Of a DNA stretch of 64,000 bases, positions 47,501 through 60,126 are shown piece after piece. The number at the start of each line of letters is the position of its first letter. Position 1 is the stretch's first letter. The position numbers and the translations under genes were made by a program. The DNA comes from Clavelina lepadiformis (taxonomy: Eukaryota > Chordata > Ascidiacea > Aplousobranchia > Clavelinidae), in the NCBI RefSeq assembly GCF_947623445.1, contig NC_135247.1:498501-562500 (forward strand). Reading direction: 5' to 3'. The notes beneath the pieces were generated by a model. That model ran no database searches and had not been told where the DNA came from. It saw nothing but the letters and a program-made list of their open reading frames with translations.

Positions 47501-50095
47501 GGTCTTTACATGCTCGAGGTCGCATTGAAGTCGATTAAAATGCGACGATAGCAGCAAAATCTTTTATCCAACTTTTAATTAGAGTTCATCCAACTTTAAC
47601 GCAATCTTAATGATTAAGAAATAAGATTAACAAGACCAACATTATGGTACGAGCACAACACAAAAGGCAGTAGCTCACTAAAACTAAACCCGTAATTCTA
47701 CTATTACACCTACACTCAAGTCCCAGCTCCGAAAATAGCTGTAGGGACAGGAACTATGACACGCTTGAAATGATAATTATAATAAGTGTCTGCAAATGTG
47801 AAGCCGAAAGCACATTTGCACATTCACACAACACGACCTTGTCTACGTCTTTCTCACTTTCTCGAACTCGGTGCTGTCCATCAAACCGTTATTATCTATC
47901 ACGTTTTGTTTAAGTTTGTCTGTTTGTAAACTAAGTGTTCGACGTATTGCGCCAATTTCTTTTTACAATTTTTTAATAAAATCTTTTTAACGCATGGTTA
48001 CTCATTTCAACTAAGAGCAAATAAAATCAAAGCAAATATTATTAAAATATATGACAAGGTTTTACTAAAGGTTGGTCAAGAACAAACTCTGTCTTCTTCA
48101 TTAAACCATTAACTCTCTGTTCATACAAATGTCCAGTCAAAGCAGTTACAGATCACAACACATTTGTCGAAATGAATAAGTTAGCGCCAAAGAGGGGAAA
48201 CACAAAACAACCTGGCCTTGACACAAGATGTCGTTATAGCTTTCATATCGTGCCGTTTATTTTTAGCCATTGACTGTAGCGAGGCGAAAATAATTGCTGC
48301 TGACCTCATTATGACAAAACATCAATGAATATCATGAACAATAAACGATCGGGGAATAATGTTAAGATCTGGAAGCTTAAAACATGTAACTTGTTAACTT
48401 AATACAATGGCGCTATAACGATGGAAGGTTAGCACGGCGACCAAATATTTGATTAATTGTTAATTTAATGGTTTATCTTAATTAGCTTAATGTAACAAAA
48501 GATTTTCGTACGTGACGTAGCAGCATGAGAACCACGAGGAGCGTAGGAGGTTTAAATTAACAGCGAAATACATACTTTGGGGGCTTTCTTATAAGGCCGG
48601 GCAGGGTTCCGCAGTTAATATTTGTTTTACGTAATAAACCGTCTTGGGCCAACACACGCTTTATAACAGCAACCAACCACTTAACATTTATGACGAAGGC
48701 GAAGTTCAATTGCAAACAACATAAAATTCCCTTATTACAGAAATCAAATTGTTTAAAATCTAACTTAAAAGTTAAGCAGTGAATTATAAATTTAAGCAAA
48801 AACGTCAAAAATATTTTTAAGATCTTAAAGATGCGACTACAGTGATGTCATCAACCACGACTTGTTTACTCAACTCAAATTTCAACCCACCGCAAGGATT
48901 CATCACGTCCTTCGATGAACGAAACATATTTAACTGAGGGTGTATTAACTATTAAGAAATCGAGCTAAATCAAGGAACAGAAGCTCACTTCAAAACAGCA
49001 ACTACAGCGCTGTAGTTACACTGGACACGGTTAAATACGAAAGCGCGCGAACTGCCGAGTTGAGTAGACACGAGTCTGCCTCGTGATGTAGGAGATTGAA
49101 ACGTTGCCTGAACACGTTTGAAGCATTATTTACAACAAGTATGCCGGTGCTATAGAGGCGGATGTTTCAAGAAAAAGCGTCTTAGTCTTCGTGAAACGAA
49201 ATCTACTAATATAAGCAATACAAGTAAACTTGAAGTAAGAAAGAACCAGCACCTGCCACAAGTGAAGAAATAACTCACAAGAAATATTTTGATCATAGTT
49301 CCTTTAAGATTTGCATAATGACGTCAGAGAATTCGACTCCAGACAAAGATGTGAGGAGAAAAGAGCGGGAAGAGATGTCTCGACATTTTTTTCAAGAGCT
49401 TGAGTTGCGAGATGTGCCAATGCTCCCGTGGTCATCAAGTTCAACTTATAGTTATTAAAGTTTTTAACATGAGTTAGTAAGAGAAGGAAAGGAATTAAGG
49501 AAAGAAACATCGCTGCAATTAAAATGTCAGGAAGCTTTATGGCTTTTACTAAACAACATTGCAAGCAAACAGTTTGGCATTTTGTCCGGCAAGAAACGCT
49601 TTGATTTGCAAAATGTTGCTGATCTAAGTTAAGCTTTGTGCGTAACTACGCTAAGAATAACCAAGCAAGGAAGAACAATGCATGTCTCAAATAACAAATA
49701 GTCGACAGAATCGCTGTCACGGTCGCTTTACGACAAAAGTTTCGCTTCTTCTATTTGTATAATCGCGAAATCTCCAAAGTTAGCTTCGCTGTCTGGCCGC
49801 GGTTCACTGAAGTTGTGTTTGTAACGTCATGTGGTCAATATTTATCCGCAGAGAGTGAGCAAAGATGTCGTGCGCGCTGATGTGAAACTCTGCTAGCTAA
49901 CACGGCAATGATTGCCTCAGGTTGTTCCAGGTTGTTGCGGAAAGTTGACAGGGTGGTGAATGTGAGCATGTTATTAACATGAATTCTGTTCGAAAAGACA
50001 CATTTAAACGAAGTTGCTTGTTTTATCTGCAGGTCAAAGTATTTAGAGTGACCTTGAAGTTTTATTTAAAAAATTAAACCTCTCAGCAGCGTAAA
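47501..50095. other. Spacer between LRR-4 and LRR-5
   Basis: Holds the LRR-4 3' UTR with AATAAA at 47975-47980 and the LRR-5 promoter. Open frames at 48557-48808 and 49304-49564 (- strand) have no recognisable features. Confidence 0.5.
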
Positions 50096-53000
50096 ATGCA
50101 CGTTCAAAGGGATTTGTGTTTGTGTTACGGATTGCTACTGCTGACGTCACTTCCGTGCATATACATGAAGCAAATGTGCAAAAGCACATCAACGAACACA
50201 AGGTAAGACGTGAAATTATAGATTAAAAATTATTATCATTTAAGTGTTGTCGTTGCAAAGTAAGATGCAACAATTGCGAAGCAGATTGTAAAACGTTTTC
50301 TGTACACGACGACTGTAGATGCTTCCAAGATACACGCCTCCACCTCATGTGTCTTGACACCAATTTTACATCGATCCCGGACCCAGGATCTTTGTCGGGC
50401 AGATTTCGTGCACCGCCAGAGAAATCTTATTCTCTTTACTTGAACGACAGCTGCGTGCGGAAAGTAAAAGAAGGTGAGATTTATTTTAGGATTACGTCAC
50501 AGATGCTGAAGATAGGCGAGGGGAAACCCGTGACACCGAAAGTTACCTTTTGTTAACGATGAAAGTTTACGGGAGAAATGTAACCAAGTTGGTAGCTAAA
50601 GCACCAAAAGTGGTTTCACTGGCTATTTCATTACTTCCTTAAACTCTATAATTTACCGGTTGAAGTCTTTAAGATGTGTCAAAACGTAATGCTGATGCCG
50701 CAACGCTAGAGCTAGCAGCAAATAATCACCGAAGTAAAACGTTTCATATTTTGCTTGTAGATGACCTCGCCAAATACACGCATCTTACCACCCTCGTGTT
50801 GAAAGGAAACCAAATCCGAAAGTTGGAAAGAAATTCCTTCGCAAGTCAGAAACATCTTCAAAAGTTGGATCTTTCCCAAAATCTCATTAAAAGTATTAAA
50901 GACGGAAGTTTTCAAGGTAAGATGACCCCCTTGTCTAGCATGTCACTAAGCAGTTGAAAACGCTTTATCTCACCATTTCGACTCTGGTTCGAGTTTGCAT
51001 TGAATGCGCGAGTTCACTTTATAGCGAATTCTGCTTCAAACGACCTTTTATATTGATTTTGTTCAATTATTAGCTTTTCATTTCTCAAGTAGCAGCATTT
51101 CCTGTAATTTAAGGAACATTTTTAGACTGATCATTTGTTAGGTTGACCTTTTTTCATTAAGAATAGACACTTTTGCTAATAACCAGAAACAAGTTTTCAA
51201 TATTTATTTTTATTTTTTTATTTTTTTACCGCACTTAACAATCGGTCACTGCCATGAAAGCTTTAACGTATTCGGGTTTTTGCTTCTTCGCCTTCAAATG
51301 TTCAAGTTTGGATTTGGTGAGTTCAGCCAAGTTAACATATTTCATCGTGGTTTGGCCGAAAATACCCGCTCAAACCAGGTTAAAGGTCAAGCGTCGGTTC
51401 TGCTTCGACGCCCTGCAACCAGGAAGTAATTCACATCGACGTCATGCTTAAATATTCACAAGGATGCACATCAATGCGTCTTCACTGAGCATGAGTTATT
51501 CGTCAAGCTCTCCAGGCTATTTCATGTGTCAATATTACAAATTTAAAGCTGGTTCAAGTTCTGTTTTTGTGGTTGTTTAGGCTTAGTGGACCTTACAGAA
51601 CTTCATCTCGGTCACAACAAGCTCGAAAGTATTTTCCAAGAAACGTTCAAAAATCTTGCCAATCTTACTGTGTTGAAGATGAACGAAAACTTGCTCGAGA
51701 AGCTACCTGAGAAGTTATTTGAAAATCTGGAAAAGCTGGAAGAACTTGATTTAAGTAGAAATCGGATCATTAACTTCAATAAATACCATTTCACCGGCCT
51801 TACCAATTTGAGGTATGTGACACTACCGGGAAACAAGGAAGTATAACCAGCTAATAACCTTGTGCATATATTGTAAATAAACCATTTGTGTTACAAATCA
51901 TCACAATGCTTGTCTAAGCCAAGTTGTTTCCAGTTATTTCCAGTTTCCTGTTATTTCAGACGAATTTATTTGCAACATAACCATCTGACAGCTTTTATCG
52001 ACGACTGGTCATATAAAAATCTTGTTGAAATTGATCTCAGAAATAATTCCCTTCGATGTTTGAAGAAATCTGTCTTTGACGCAACGTAAGTGGGGGGGGG
52101 GAAATAAAAGAGTCAACTTTAAAGCAGACGATACCATACATGCAGGGTGATAAAAAATTTACGTTTTCATTAAATTCTTAAAGTGCTATTTGAGAGCAAG
52201 AATGAACAAATTTTATGCGCAGTGAGCTTCAAATCATTCGCTTAAGCGGCAATTCACTGAAAGTGCCGCAAGCTAGTTGGTTTCGGAAGATGTACAAGAA
52301 CGACGGAAGACAGTACTTTGATCAGGAAAACTCCTCCATCACAGCAAACAACCCATGGCACTGTGACTGCAATATCATGTCGTATCAGGTAAGAAGCATC
52401 TGAAGAAACGTCAGCATCAAAATTTTATCAAGCCTCGAACTTCAGGTTTTGGTGCAAGCTTGTTTTCTTCTCCGGCATATCACAACAATGAATTCTGTGA
52501 TTTCTATGTTAGACCTTTCTATTGGAAGAACTGGAAAGCAACGAATTCTGGTCCATGACGCTCGACATAGAATGTCAGAGCCCTCTGTCGATGAAAGGGA
52601 AAAGATTACGAGAACTCGCAAAGGAAAATAGAAATCTTATTGGCATCGATGGATGTGACTTATCAAGAAATGTGGACAACTGCGAAGAAGACTCGACTCC
52701 TTCAAAAACTTCGCCAACATCTTTTAAAATTTTATCGCCAATGTCAACAACATTATCTTCAACAACTACCACACTCGCCACAACAACATCAACAGAAACC
52801 TTAACGAAGAATAAGCCTTTGCGTCACTGGATATCTGCCGATGATCTTCGTAGCCCTTCAGAGGCGGTCATGGATGACCTACCCCAGCCGCAGGAGGTCG
52901 AACAACCAGGAAGAGCAAACGGAGCCAATGAAGGGTGGACATTGGACAACACGATCATTGCAGCGCTGTCTGCGGTGCTACTTCTCTTCATAATTTTTTC

Positions 53001-53757
53001 CGTCTTTTCGTTTTGGCATTTCAGGAGAGTCAAAAAAAAGTTAAAAGCAAATCACCAGAACCTAGCCACAGCAAGCGTTGTTTCAACAAACACTTCCAGC
53101 AACAACGGCCACTCAAGGTGCGACTGCACGTTACAGCACAGCACAAGCATGCAAACGTTCGAGGCGTCATCGTACAATACGTTGACTGACACAGGTCGAT
53201 CAGTCACAAGCAGCAACTTCCAATCGACCCTGAACCACTCCAGCAGAGAGCGAAGACGTTCGAGGCCCCACTCATGGCCCTGCGGCGATGAAACGCAGCC
53301 AAAGGCGGTAGTGGCAAGCACTCATACCCGAGGCGACCCCGAGCAAACAATTCCAAAGCAAATATATAATTATGAAACAGCTCGCCCGGCTGTGCCAGGG
53401 TGTGCGCATATTAAAACAAACGCCCACGCACTTCAAGCACCAGCTTGGTCGGTTCCATCTAACCACACTTACTGCAGCATTTCAAACCATGGAGGTAACT
53501 GCAATGGTACCAATCCGAACCAACCTATAGTGATACCAGATCCAGTTGCCAGTCCATCTTTTCATGCGTGTGCTTGTGGAAACTTCTGGAGACATCCTGT
53601 GGTGACGTCCAACCAAACCATGCCGGTCAATTGGCATTGCCCGGGGCCAAGCCACAACACAGCCATAAACCACAGCAGATACCCGTCTCCGCCGCCTTCT
53701 TATCATACTCCTAGCGTGCCGGGAACATATGTGCCCAATGTACCTTGCACTACTTAG
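50096..53757 (+). CDS. LRR-5: long-tailed leucine-rich repeat membrane protein
   Basis: Seven exons, 728 aa: 50096-50202, 50319-50473, 50761-50916, 51581-51812, 51960-52085, 52223-52388, 52513-53757. The signal peptide is LCYGLLLLTSLPC. The cap has lost the tryptophan of the family motif (HLMCLD instead of TLWCDL) but keeps NDSC and the APPEKSYSLYLN stretch seen in LRR-2. Exon 5 is nine bases shorter than in the other copies. LRRs include LTELHLGHNKLESI and LEELDLSRNRIINF. The C-cap is NPWHCDC, then ECQSPLSMKG. A Thr-rich stalk (TTLSSTTTTLATTTST) precedes the membrane helix at about 461-483. The tail of about 245 aa is the longest in the cluster: Cys/His clusters (RCDCTLQH, HACACGNFW), tyrosines in YNTL and YCSI, and a C-terminal PPSY (WW-domain type) motif. 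A poly(A) signal is at 54087-54092. Confidence 0.94.
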
Positions 53758-55951
53758 CGAACAAAGTACAAGTCTAAGAATGATGGTGGCATTCTAAGGA
53801 GCTAAGTTCTCGTTGTTGTTACACAGGAAAGACGAGTTGTGTAGAATATCATCTAAACCTGACATGTTTTGTTTCTTTGTATCACGTGCCAATGTTTAAG
53901 TGCCAAAATGCATTCCATCATTATCATTATTATCATTATTCTTCCGCATTACATCAAATTTTCAACAATAAGTCTGTATGTGCGGTTAATCACTGTTATG
54001 CAAGTTGTTCTGCCAAATCTTAATCTATTTATGTTGTGAATATTTCCTTTTTCATGTTTCGTTTCTCTGTAAAGGTCACCAATAACAATAAATTTTAAAA
54101 TTGATGAGGGATCAGATTCCAAAACAAAGAACAGATCAAAACGTACTTTGCAAAAAAAGAAAAGTTTGAATGACGTCAAAGTAGTCCTCCTCAAATTTTT
54201 TGCTAACAAAGACAATTTGTTTGTAATGATTATTTCAGCGTCGCTAATAATAAGCGGGGGGGACCAGCAGCGAGTGCAGAAAGTTTGCCAGAAAATATTG
54301 AAAACGTATAAACGAAAAAAATTTTCTATTTTTCATGTTAATGATGTCCATTTGCAAATGCACAAAGATACTCATTCCCACCTCCCCTATCATTCTTGTG
54401 GAAATTCTTGCCGGCAGCATAATGTACCAGTTGTACACAGTCTACCTTCGCGCTACTTGAACAGAACATGCAATTTGGAGAGTATAGTTGGTTTTTTTGC
54501 AACCATTGCAAATTCGTTCCTGTTTTTGCGCAGCACAGGTAGCACGGATCGAAAAAGGAAGAAAATCAAAGTCTGACATTTTATGCAAATATAAGTTGTA
54601 GCATCACTGGTAATAATAATTGTTCGGGCTAAAGTCGCATCAGTTTGTTTGTTCTTGTCACCTGCCAATGTCTACATGCCATCTACCCTATTCATTGTTC
54701 TGTGCTACATCGGCATTTCAACAACTTTGTTTGTTTGTTTGTCAGCGAGTTATGCAACTTAATCTGTAAAATAATCTGCCAAAGCAAATAATAATAATAA
54801 TTAAAAAGCAACTAATAATTCTCTCATTTCACAAACAAAAATATTTGCTTTCTGCAACTTACTGTTCTTTGTTCTATGCAAAAACACTGCAGCGCATGAT
54901 TGGGGAAATGTTAATAAGGTTACTGGGAAAGGTAACTCAGCATAATTTAGTCAAATATTAATCAATCCTGGAATCAATATGTTTATAAATTGGTTAATCA
55001 CTAAATCTATTAATTATCAATGGCTCAAGCATTAAGCAGAATATTTTGCACTGAACAAAAACTTATTCTTGGTAGAAATAATCTAATTTTGTATTTACTT
55101 TCATCTGTTAGTCATCTATTACTTTGCAATAAGCTAAATAGGTGCAACAACGCAAACTGTATGACAAAGACATTCCAACTACAAAGTCACATCAAGGATA
55201 AGGTAGTTGCCGCCATAGAATTTACATCGAGCATTCTTTGCTTGTACGTTATTCCTGCAGCTGCGAAATCAACAAGTTACACTTAGTTTGCAATTTATTT
55301 AATAAGTTTTATATCATGTGACTGCAGAATGTGAACGAAGGCAGCATTGTCAAGACATTGAGAATTAAGCAAGAAGATAAAACTTGCATAAAGTAGGTAA
55401 TAACAAAAGCAAATTGTGTTATTTAGGTTTTTAAACCTAAAACAGCAATTACAATGATGCCGTGTCTGTATCATAGTGTGGTAAGTAAACTTTACAGCTA
55501 TCGCTATGGCAGACGTTAATTTAGAAAATAAAATAAACTTGTAGCTATCGCAACAAGTTGACATAGTAAAGCTGATTCAACTCAACCAGTAATTTTCCAC
55601 TCCAAATCATAAAAGACGTGACTTAAAATATAAAATATAAAAAAGAGGCGTACAATGCGTCAACATTCGGTCCCACAAGTCAAATATTGACAATCATATA
55701 ATAAACAGTGGTGCAACGGAAAGTCAACATTCTCCTATCGCAGCAGCGCACATAACATAACACACAGAGCTGGGTACAGAACATAGGTTATAGGCAAAAG
55801 ATGTTATTCGTATGTCGAGAATAATTAAATAGTTCTCCTTGGCAGAATTTTTTGTGGACGAGAATTTTAAATATTTTTACTTAAGTTTTGAAAATTGTAT
55901 AGACTTTTTAAGGTTTTCTGTATTTTTGAGCACATTGTCGTAACTGCAGCA
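53758..55951. other. Spacer between LRR-5 and LRR-6
   Basis: Holds the LRR-5 3' UTR (AATAAA at 54087-54092; a short ATTATC-rich stretch near 53918-53940). The open frame at 54148-54576 starts in that 3' region and has no conserved features. Otherwise AT-rich with no exon-like sequence. Confidence 0.5.
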
Positions 55952-58021
55952 ATGGTTGCCAAGGCAAATATAATAGCATTATTTTTACTTGCAACGTGGG
56001 AAATGTTGTGCTGCATAAAAATGTCGGTTCAAGGCCAAAAGTGCACTGGACATGATGGCAAGAAAATGTATGGCAGGTTTGTAACAAAGTGAATTAATCT
56101 GAGTTCGTACAGTCAAAGAACTCTCAGCAAAACTTAACATTGCTGTGTGGCTTGTTAGTGAACGGGTAAAATATAAACCCAAAAAAATAAGCCAAATCTT
56201 AGTTATTTATTGAAAATTATATAATTTCAGCTTTAAGATGTTGCAATTGTTTTAAAACAGTTGTTCATTGGACTATCGGGACATGACGTTGTGGTGTGAC
56301 CTGACCAATATGACGAGAGTGCCGCCACCAGAGAGCATAAACTCGCCCGCACCACCAAGCAAGTCTCATGTGTTGCTCATGAATGCCAGCTGTGTGGATT
56401 ACGTAGAACCGGGTAATTTTGCAATCATTTGTAGCTTTGTGAACTCAGAAAAGTGAAACTAAAGCTTCGTTATTACTTTACAGATGTTCTGGGCAAGTAT
56501 CAGCGGTTGAAAGTAATAAATCTTTCAGACAATTTCATCAAGAGCATACAAAATGGCACATTGACCAGGAAAGAAAAACTAAAGCAACTGGACCTTTCCA
56601 ACAATCAAATTGAACTTATAGATAAGCAAGGCTTTAAGGGTAAGAACCACAATAATAGCTGCAGGAAGCAACAACGACATTTTGTAGATTTCGAAATCCA
56701 ACTGTTTTTGATCTTTCCAGGAGCTCCGAGATTGATGTTGCTCAACCTGACAAACAACCAACTCACTTCAATTGATCCCGAAGTCTTCCAGGACATCCAT
56801 TGGTTGGAAAAGCTCTTCCTGGATCAGAATCATCTTGGATCTCTGGAGATGGGCTGGTTTGTTCCACTGCGCAAGCTAAAGGACCTCAGTGTAGCGAGGA
56901 ACAACATCAGCTCCATACAACCCTATAAGCATCGATTTCCTCGCTTGAAGGTCTTGAACCTGGACGGCAACCATCTGACTCTTATTGACTCATCCTACTT
57001 CAAAAATATGCCGGCACTAAAGTTAGTCTGCGTTTAAAAAGGTCAACAAGAGACTGGGGTTCAGAGAATTAATTGAGATCGCTTTTCCTTTGCAGGTTTT
57101 TGTCGTTGCAGAACAACAGACTATCACACATCGAAGAAAATGCATTTGAAGGGAAACAACTGATGACCTCGATTGACCTTAGGAACAATTTATTGGAGTC
57201 ACTGCCACGAAACCTTTTCACAGATTTATGGTATTGCTCTTAGAGACTCTATCTATGCATGTTGCTATGGTGACTTAACAAATATTGCTGTATACGTTTC
57301 AGCAAGTTACGGGAGTTGAAAATAAGCGGAAACAGGTTAACGACAATAGAACCCCAATTTGTGATCAATGTGATCCAAAACAACCCCAAACCAATGACGT
57401 CACTGCTGGCCAGTAACAACTGGAACTGCAGCTGCAACCTGTTTGAATACTGGGTACTTAATGAGTATTCTCAGTATTCTACCTTTCAAAGTGTTGTTTA
57501 AGTAAACTCACGTTTATTGACTTGCGCAGAAATTTCTTAAGGACATGAAAGAACGAGACAATATTCCTGACGTAGAATGCCTTTTTCCTCAACAACTTGC
57601 TGGCGTTAGGCTCTCGACCCTGTCGATAGAAGATTTCTGTCCTGGTACAACCGACGCAACAATGACACCCTCAACAAACACGTCTTCATCTTCAGTAGAA
57701 GGTAAATTTGATCCAATCGAAAGTTATTTGTCAGTCGACTGCAAGCCGTCCAGTTCATCTTTTGAAACTCTTCAAGTCGTCCAACATCCCGCGCTAAGGG
57801 CGGTGAGAGCGATACCGGCTCCGGAGACTTTTGAGAAATTAGATTTTCAAACGTCCACTGTGAAGTCAACTGACATCACAACCAGTGACGTGCCTTTAAC
57901 CATTATCATTGTTATCATAATTGTTACCACCACAATCGCAGCAGTGGTGATTGCTTATATATTCTACACAATCAAGTTTAGAGAAAAGAAAACACCTTCA
58001 AAGAGAACCGCTTCCATTTAG
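55952..58021 (+). CDS. LRR-6: short-tailed leucine-rich repeat membrane protein
   Basis: Seven exons, 503 aa: 55952-56076, 56261-56412, 56484-56639, 56721-57021, 57096-57230, 57303-57453, 57530-58021. The leader is ANIIALFLLATWEMLCC; the exon 1 donor GTTTGT is weak but in the conserved phase. The cap is CSLDYRDMTLWCDLTNMTRV, NASC. Exon 4 is the 301-nt form with the extra LRR (LKVLNLDGNHLTLI). The C-cap is NNWNCSC, then ECLFPQQLAG and CP. A Thr/Ser stalk leads to a very hydrophobic helix at about 463-487. The tail is only about 15 aa (basic, KFREKKTPSKR), with no signalling motif. Like LRR-3 it would need a partner to signal, if it signals at all. Confidence 0.93.
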
Positions 58022-58127
58022 GGTAAAAGTGTTGTACAAACTACAACAAGTTTGAATTTTGTTGCCTGTTTAAGTTTACTTCTATCAAAGATTTTATCTC
58101 ATTCCACCCAAGCAGTTGTTGAATATT

Positions 58128-58794
58128 GGCATCCAGGCCGGATAGCGACTGTCAAAACAGCGACTGTCATAATGGTGACTTCATAATAGCGACGTAATCA
58201 AGTGAGCGACATTCCAAACAGCGATTGTCTAAATACCGACCGCATTAAAACAGCGACTGTTATGATAGCGACTTAACTAGGCTTTCCATTTTTCCAAATT
58301 TTTTTGTTGTTTATCATTGCTACTACAAGGCAGAGACCTGACTCAGCGAATGAAAAGATACGTGACAATGAACACACGAATCACTGTTGTACAGCAAAAT
58401 CGAGGCCAGTATGATCTGCGGCAGTTCCTTCGAGCCCTTGCTCGCAATTTAGAAATAAACGTGTCTTGATTTTTATTGCATTTTTATTGCATTTTTATTT
58501 TATTTTATTGCTTTTTAAATCATGTGACTTCATGTGACTATGGATAGTCCAAATAAAATGTTGTTTTAAAGTCCCTTTTGGTTTCAATCTTTCACTACGC
58601 AGTATTTGCCTGTTTCTGCGTGCATACGTGTGTAGAGAGGTGTGGGGGATGGAAGTGCGTGTGCGCGTAAGCCTTGGATTTAATAAAAGAAGTGAGGTCG
58701 CTGTTGTGGCAGTCGCTGTTTTAAATGAATCGCTGTCGTGTGGTCGCTCTATTGATAGTCGCTGTTCTGACAGTCGCTATTTGGAACCCGAGCC
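58128..58794. mobile_element. Mutator-like MITE with sub-repeated inverted ends
   Basis: A 667-bp element starting about 107 bases after the LRR-6 stop. It is flanked by a perfect 9-bp duplication TTGAATATT (58119-58127 and 58795-58803), the length typical of Mutator-like elements. Both ends are arrays of a degenerate unit built on AGCGACTGTCA, in direct orientation at the left (about 58141-58270) and inverted at the right (about 58694-58783). The outer GGC/GCC matches. The middle is AT-rich with TTTTATTGCA repeats and no coding frame, so the element is non-autonomous. Confidence 0.85.
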
Positions 58795-59711
58795 TTGAAT
58801 ATTGTATACTCTGCAAAAGTTAGTAGAAGTAACAAAAACAATTGCACACTCTTTTGCTGTTGTAGCATTTTCTTTCAGGTTCATGTGCTGCTGGTCAGAA
58901 TGCGAACTTATTGTTTCACTGTAATATTTTACTACTTATCATTCCTTGTATAAATATTTTCTTTTTTGTATGATTATTTTTATTTAGACGTGTTGTTTGC
59001 ACGAGCCAATTAATAGTAATTGAGCAACTGGTAGTTGCCGTGTCGTGTTCGAAGCTGGTGACTTGTAACCTTGTTTGTGAAGCAAATAAACAAACAACAG
59101 CATCAGGCTTAACAGAACGTTGGTAGCAATGCAACCAATTTGATAAACTTTGAAAATAGAATAAAGAATAAAAAAGTTGTTGAAATCTACTTTAAAGGAT
59201 CAGAATCGAATCACACAAGTTTGTTTATTTTTGTTGACCTCAGTGGTCGACAAAGCAAAGATGACCAAGTTTTAAGCTGATAAAATCGCTTCGTCGAAAT
59301 TACTAAAAACTGTAATTATCAGTTATTCTGCAAATGAATTGTCTGGATTTTTTTTGCAAAATTCATGTTCTAAAAATATCAAAACTGTTAATAATTAATG
59401 ATATGTGAAGTTTTTAGGATTGTGCTTGCGTTGAAACTCTCAATCATTTATCAATCTAGAAATTAAGTTATTAGTATTACGTGATAATAAATTATTCCAT
59501 GGCTTAGCATTTACGACTTAGTTTGCAAAATAAACACATTTGCTTGTTTTGGAGGAATTTGTGTTAACAAAAGTTTGACTACAAAAACCAGTACATTGTA
59601 GTCAAAATCTATAACCAGAATAATTTCAAATATTGGCAGGTGATATTCTTACTTGTAAAAAAGTTGATAGTCATGAAACTAGTTTTCAAGCAACATAAAT
59701 AAATGCACTGG

Positions 59712-59759
59712 CGTGATATGAATGAAACGTGATATGAATGATACGTGATATGAATGACA
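59712..59759. repeat. 16-bp tandem repeat, three copies
   Basis: Three head-to-tail units of CGTGATATGAATGAAA with one to three changes at the last bases. Confidence 0.9.
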
Positions 59760-60090
59760 TGTTATGCTGATTCTAAAACAACAAAACTTGTGCTAGTGAC
59801 AATGGATTCTTGTAGTATGCGTTGGTCCACGTTAAAACCAGTTATTAACCAGAAAGTCGATAGCGATAAACCAAGTTAAGAGAAGCCAACAAAAGTTATC
59901 AGGAGAAATGTCAACAAATGCAGAAATGTCAACACAGTTGTTGCTGGTCGTAAACTTCAACGAAACGACAACTGACAAGATGTCTCGCTTTTTGGTGACG
60001 CGGCAAAATTGCTGCATTGATAACAATTTAGCGATAAAACCTTAACGCAAGATGAAAGCATGATGCTATTATTGCATTATGTATAATCGT

Positions 60091-60126
60091 TACATACACA
60101 TTTACATACACATTTACATACACATT
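60091..60126. repeat. 12-bp tandem repeat, three copies
   Basis: Three perfect units of TACATACACATT followed by degenerate ACATTT-type sequence to about 60170; an ordinary short-period repeat. Confidence 0.9.

Noticed and set aside
54148-54576. 142-codon frame downstream of LRR-5
   Set aside because: It starts in the likely LRR-5 3' region, is lysine- and serine-rich, and shows no repeat, domain or splice features of the cluster.
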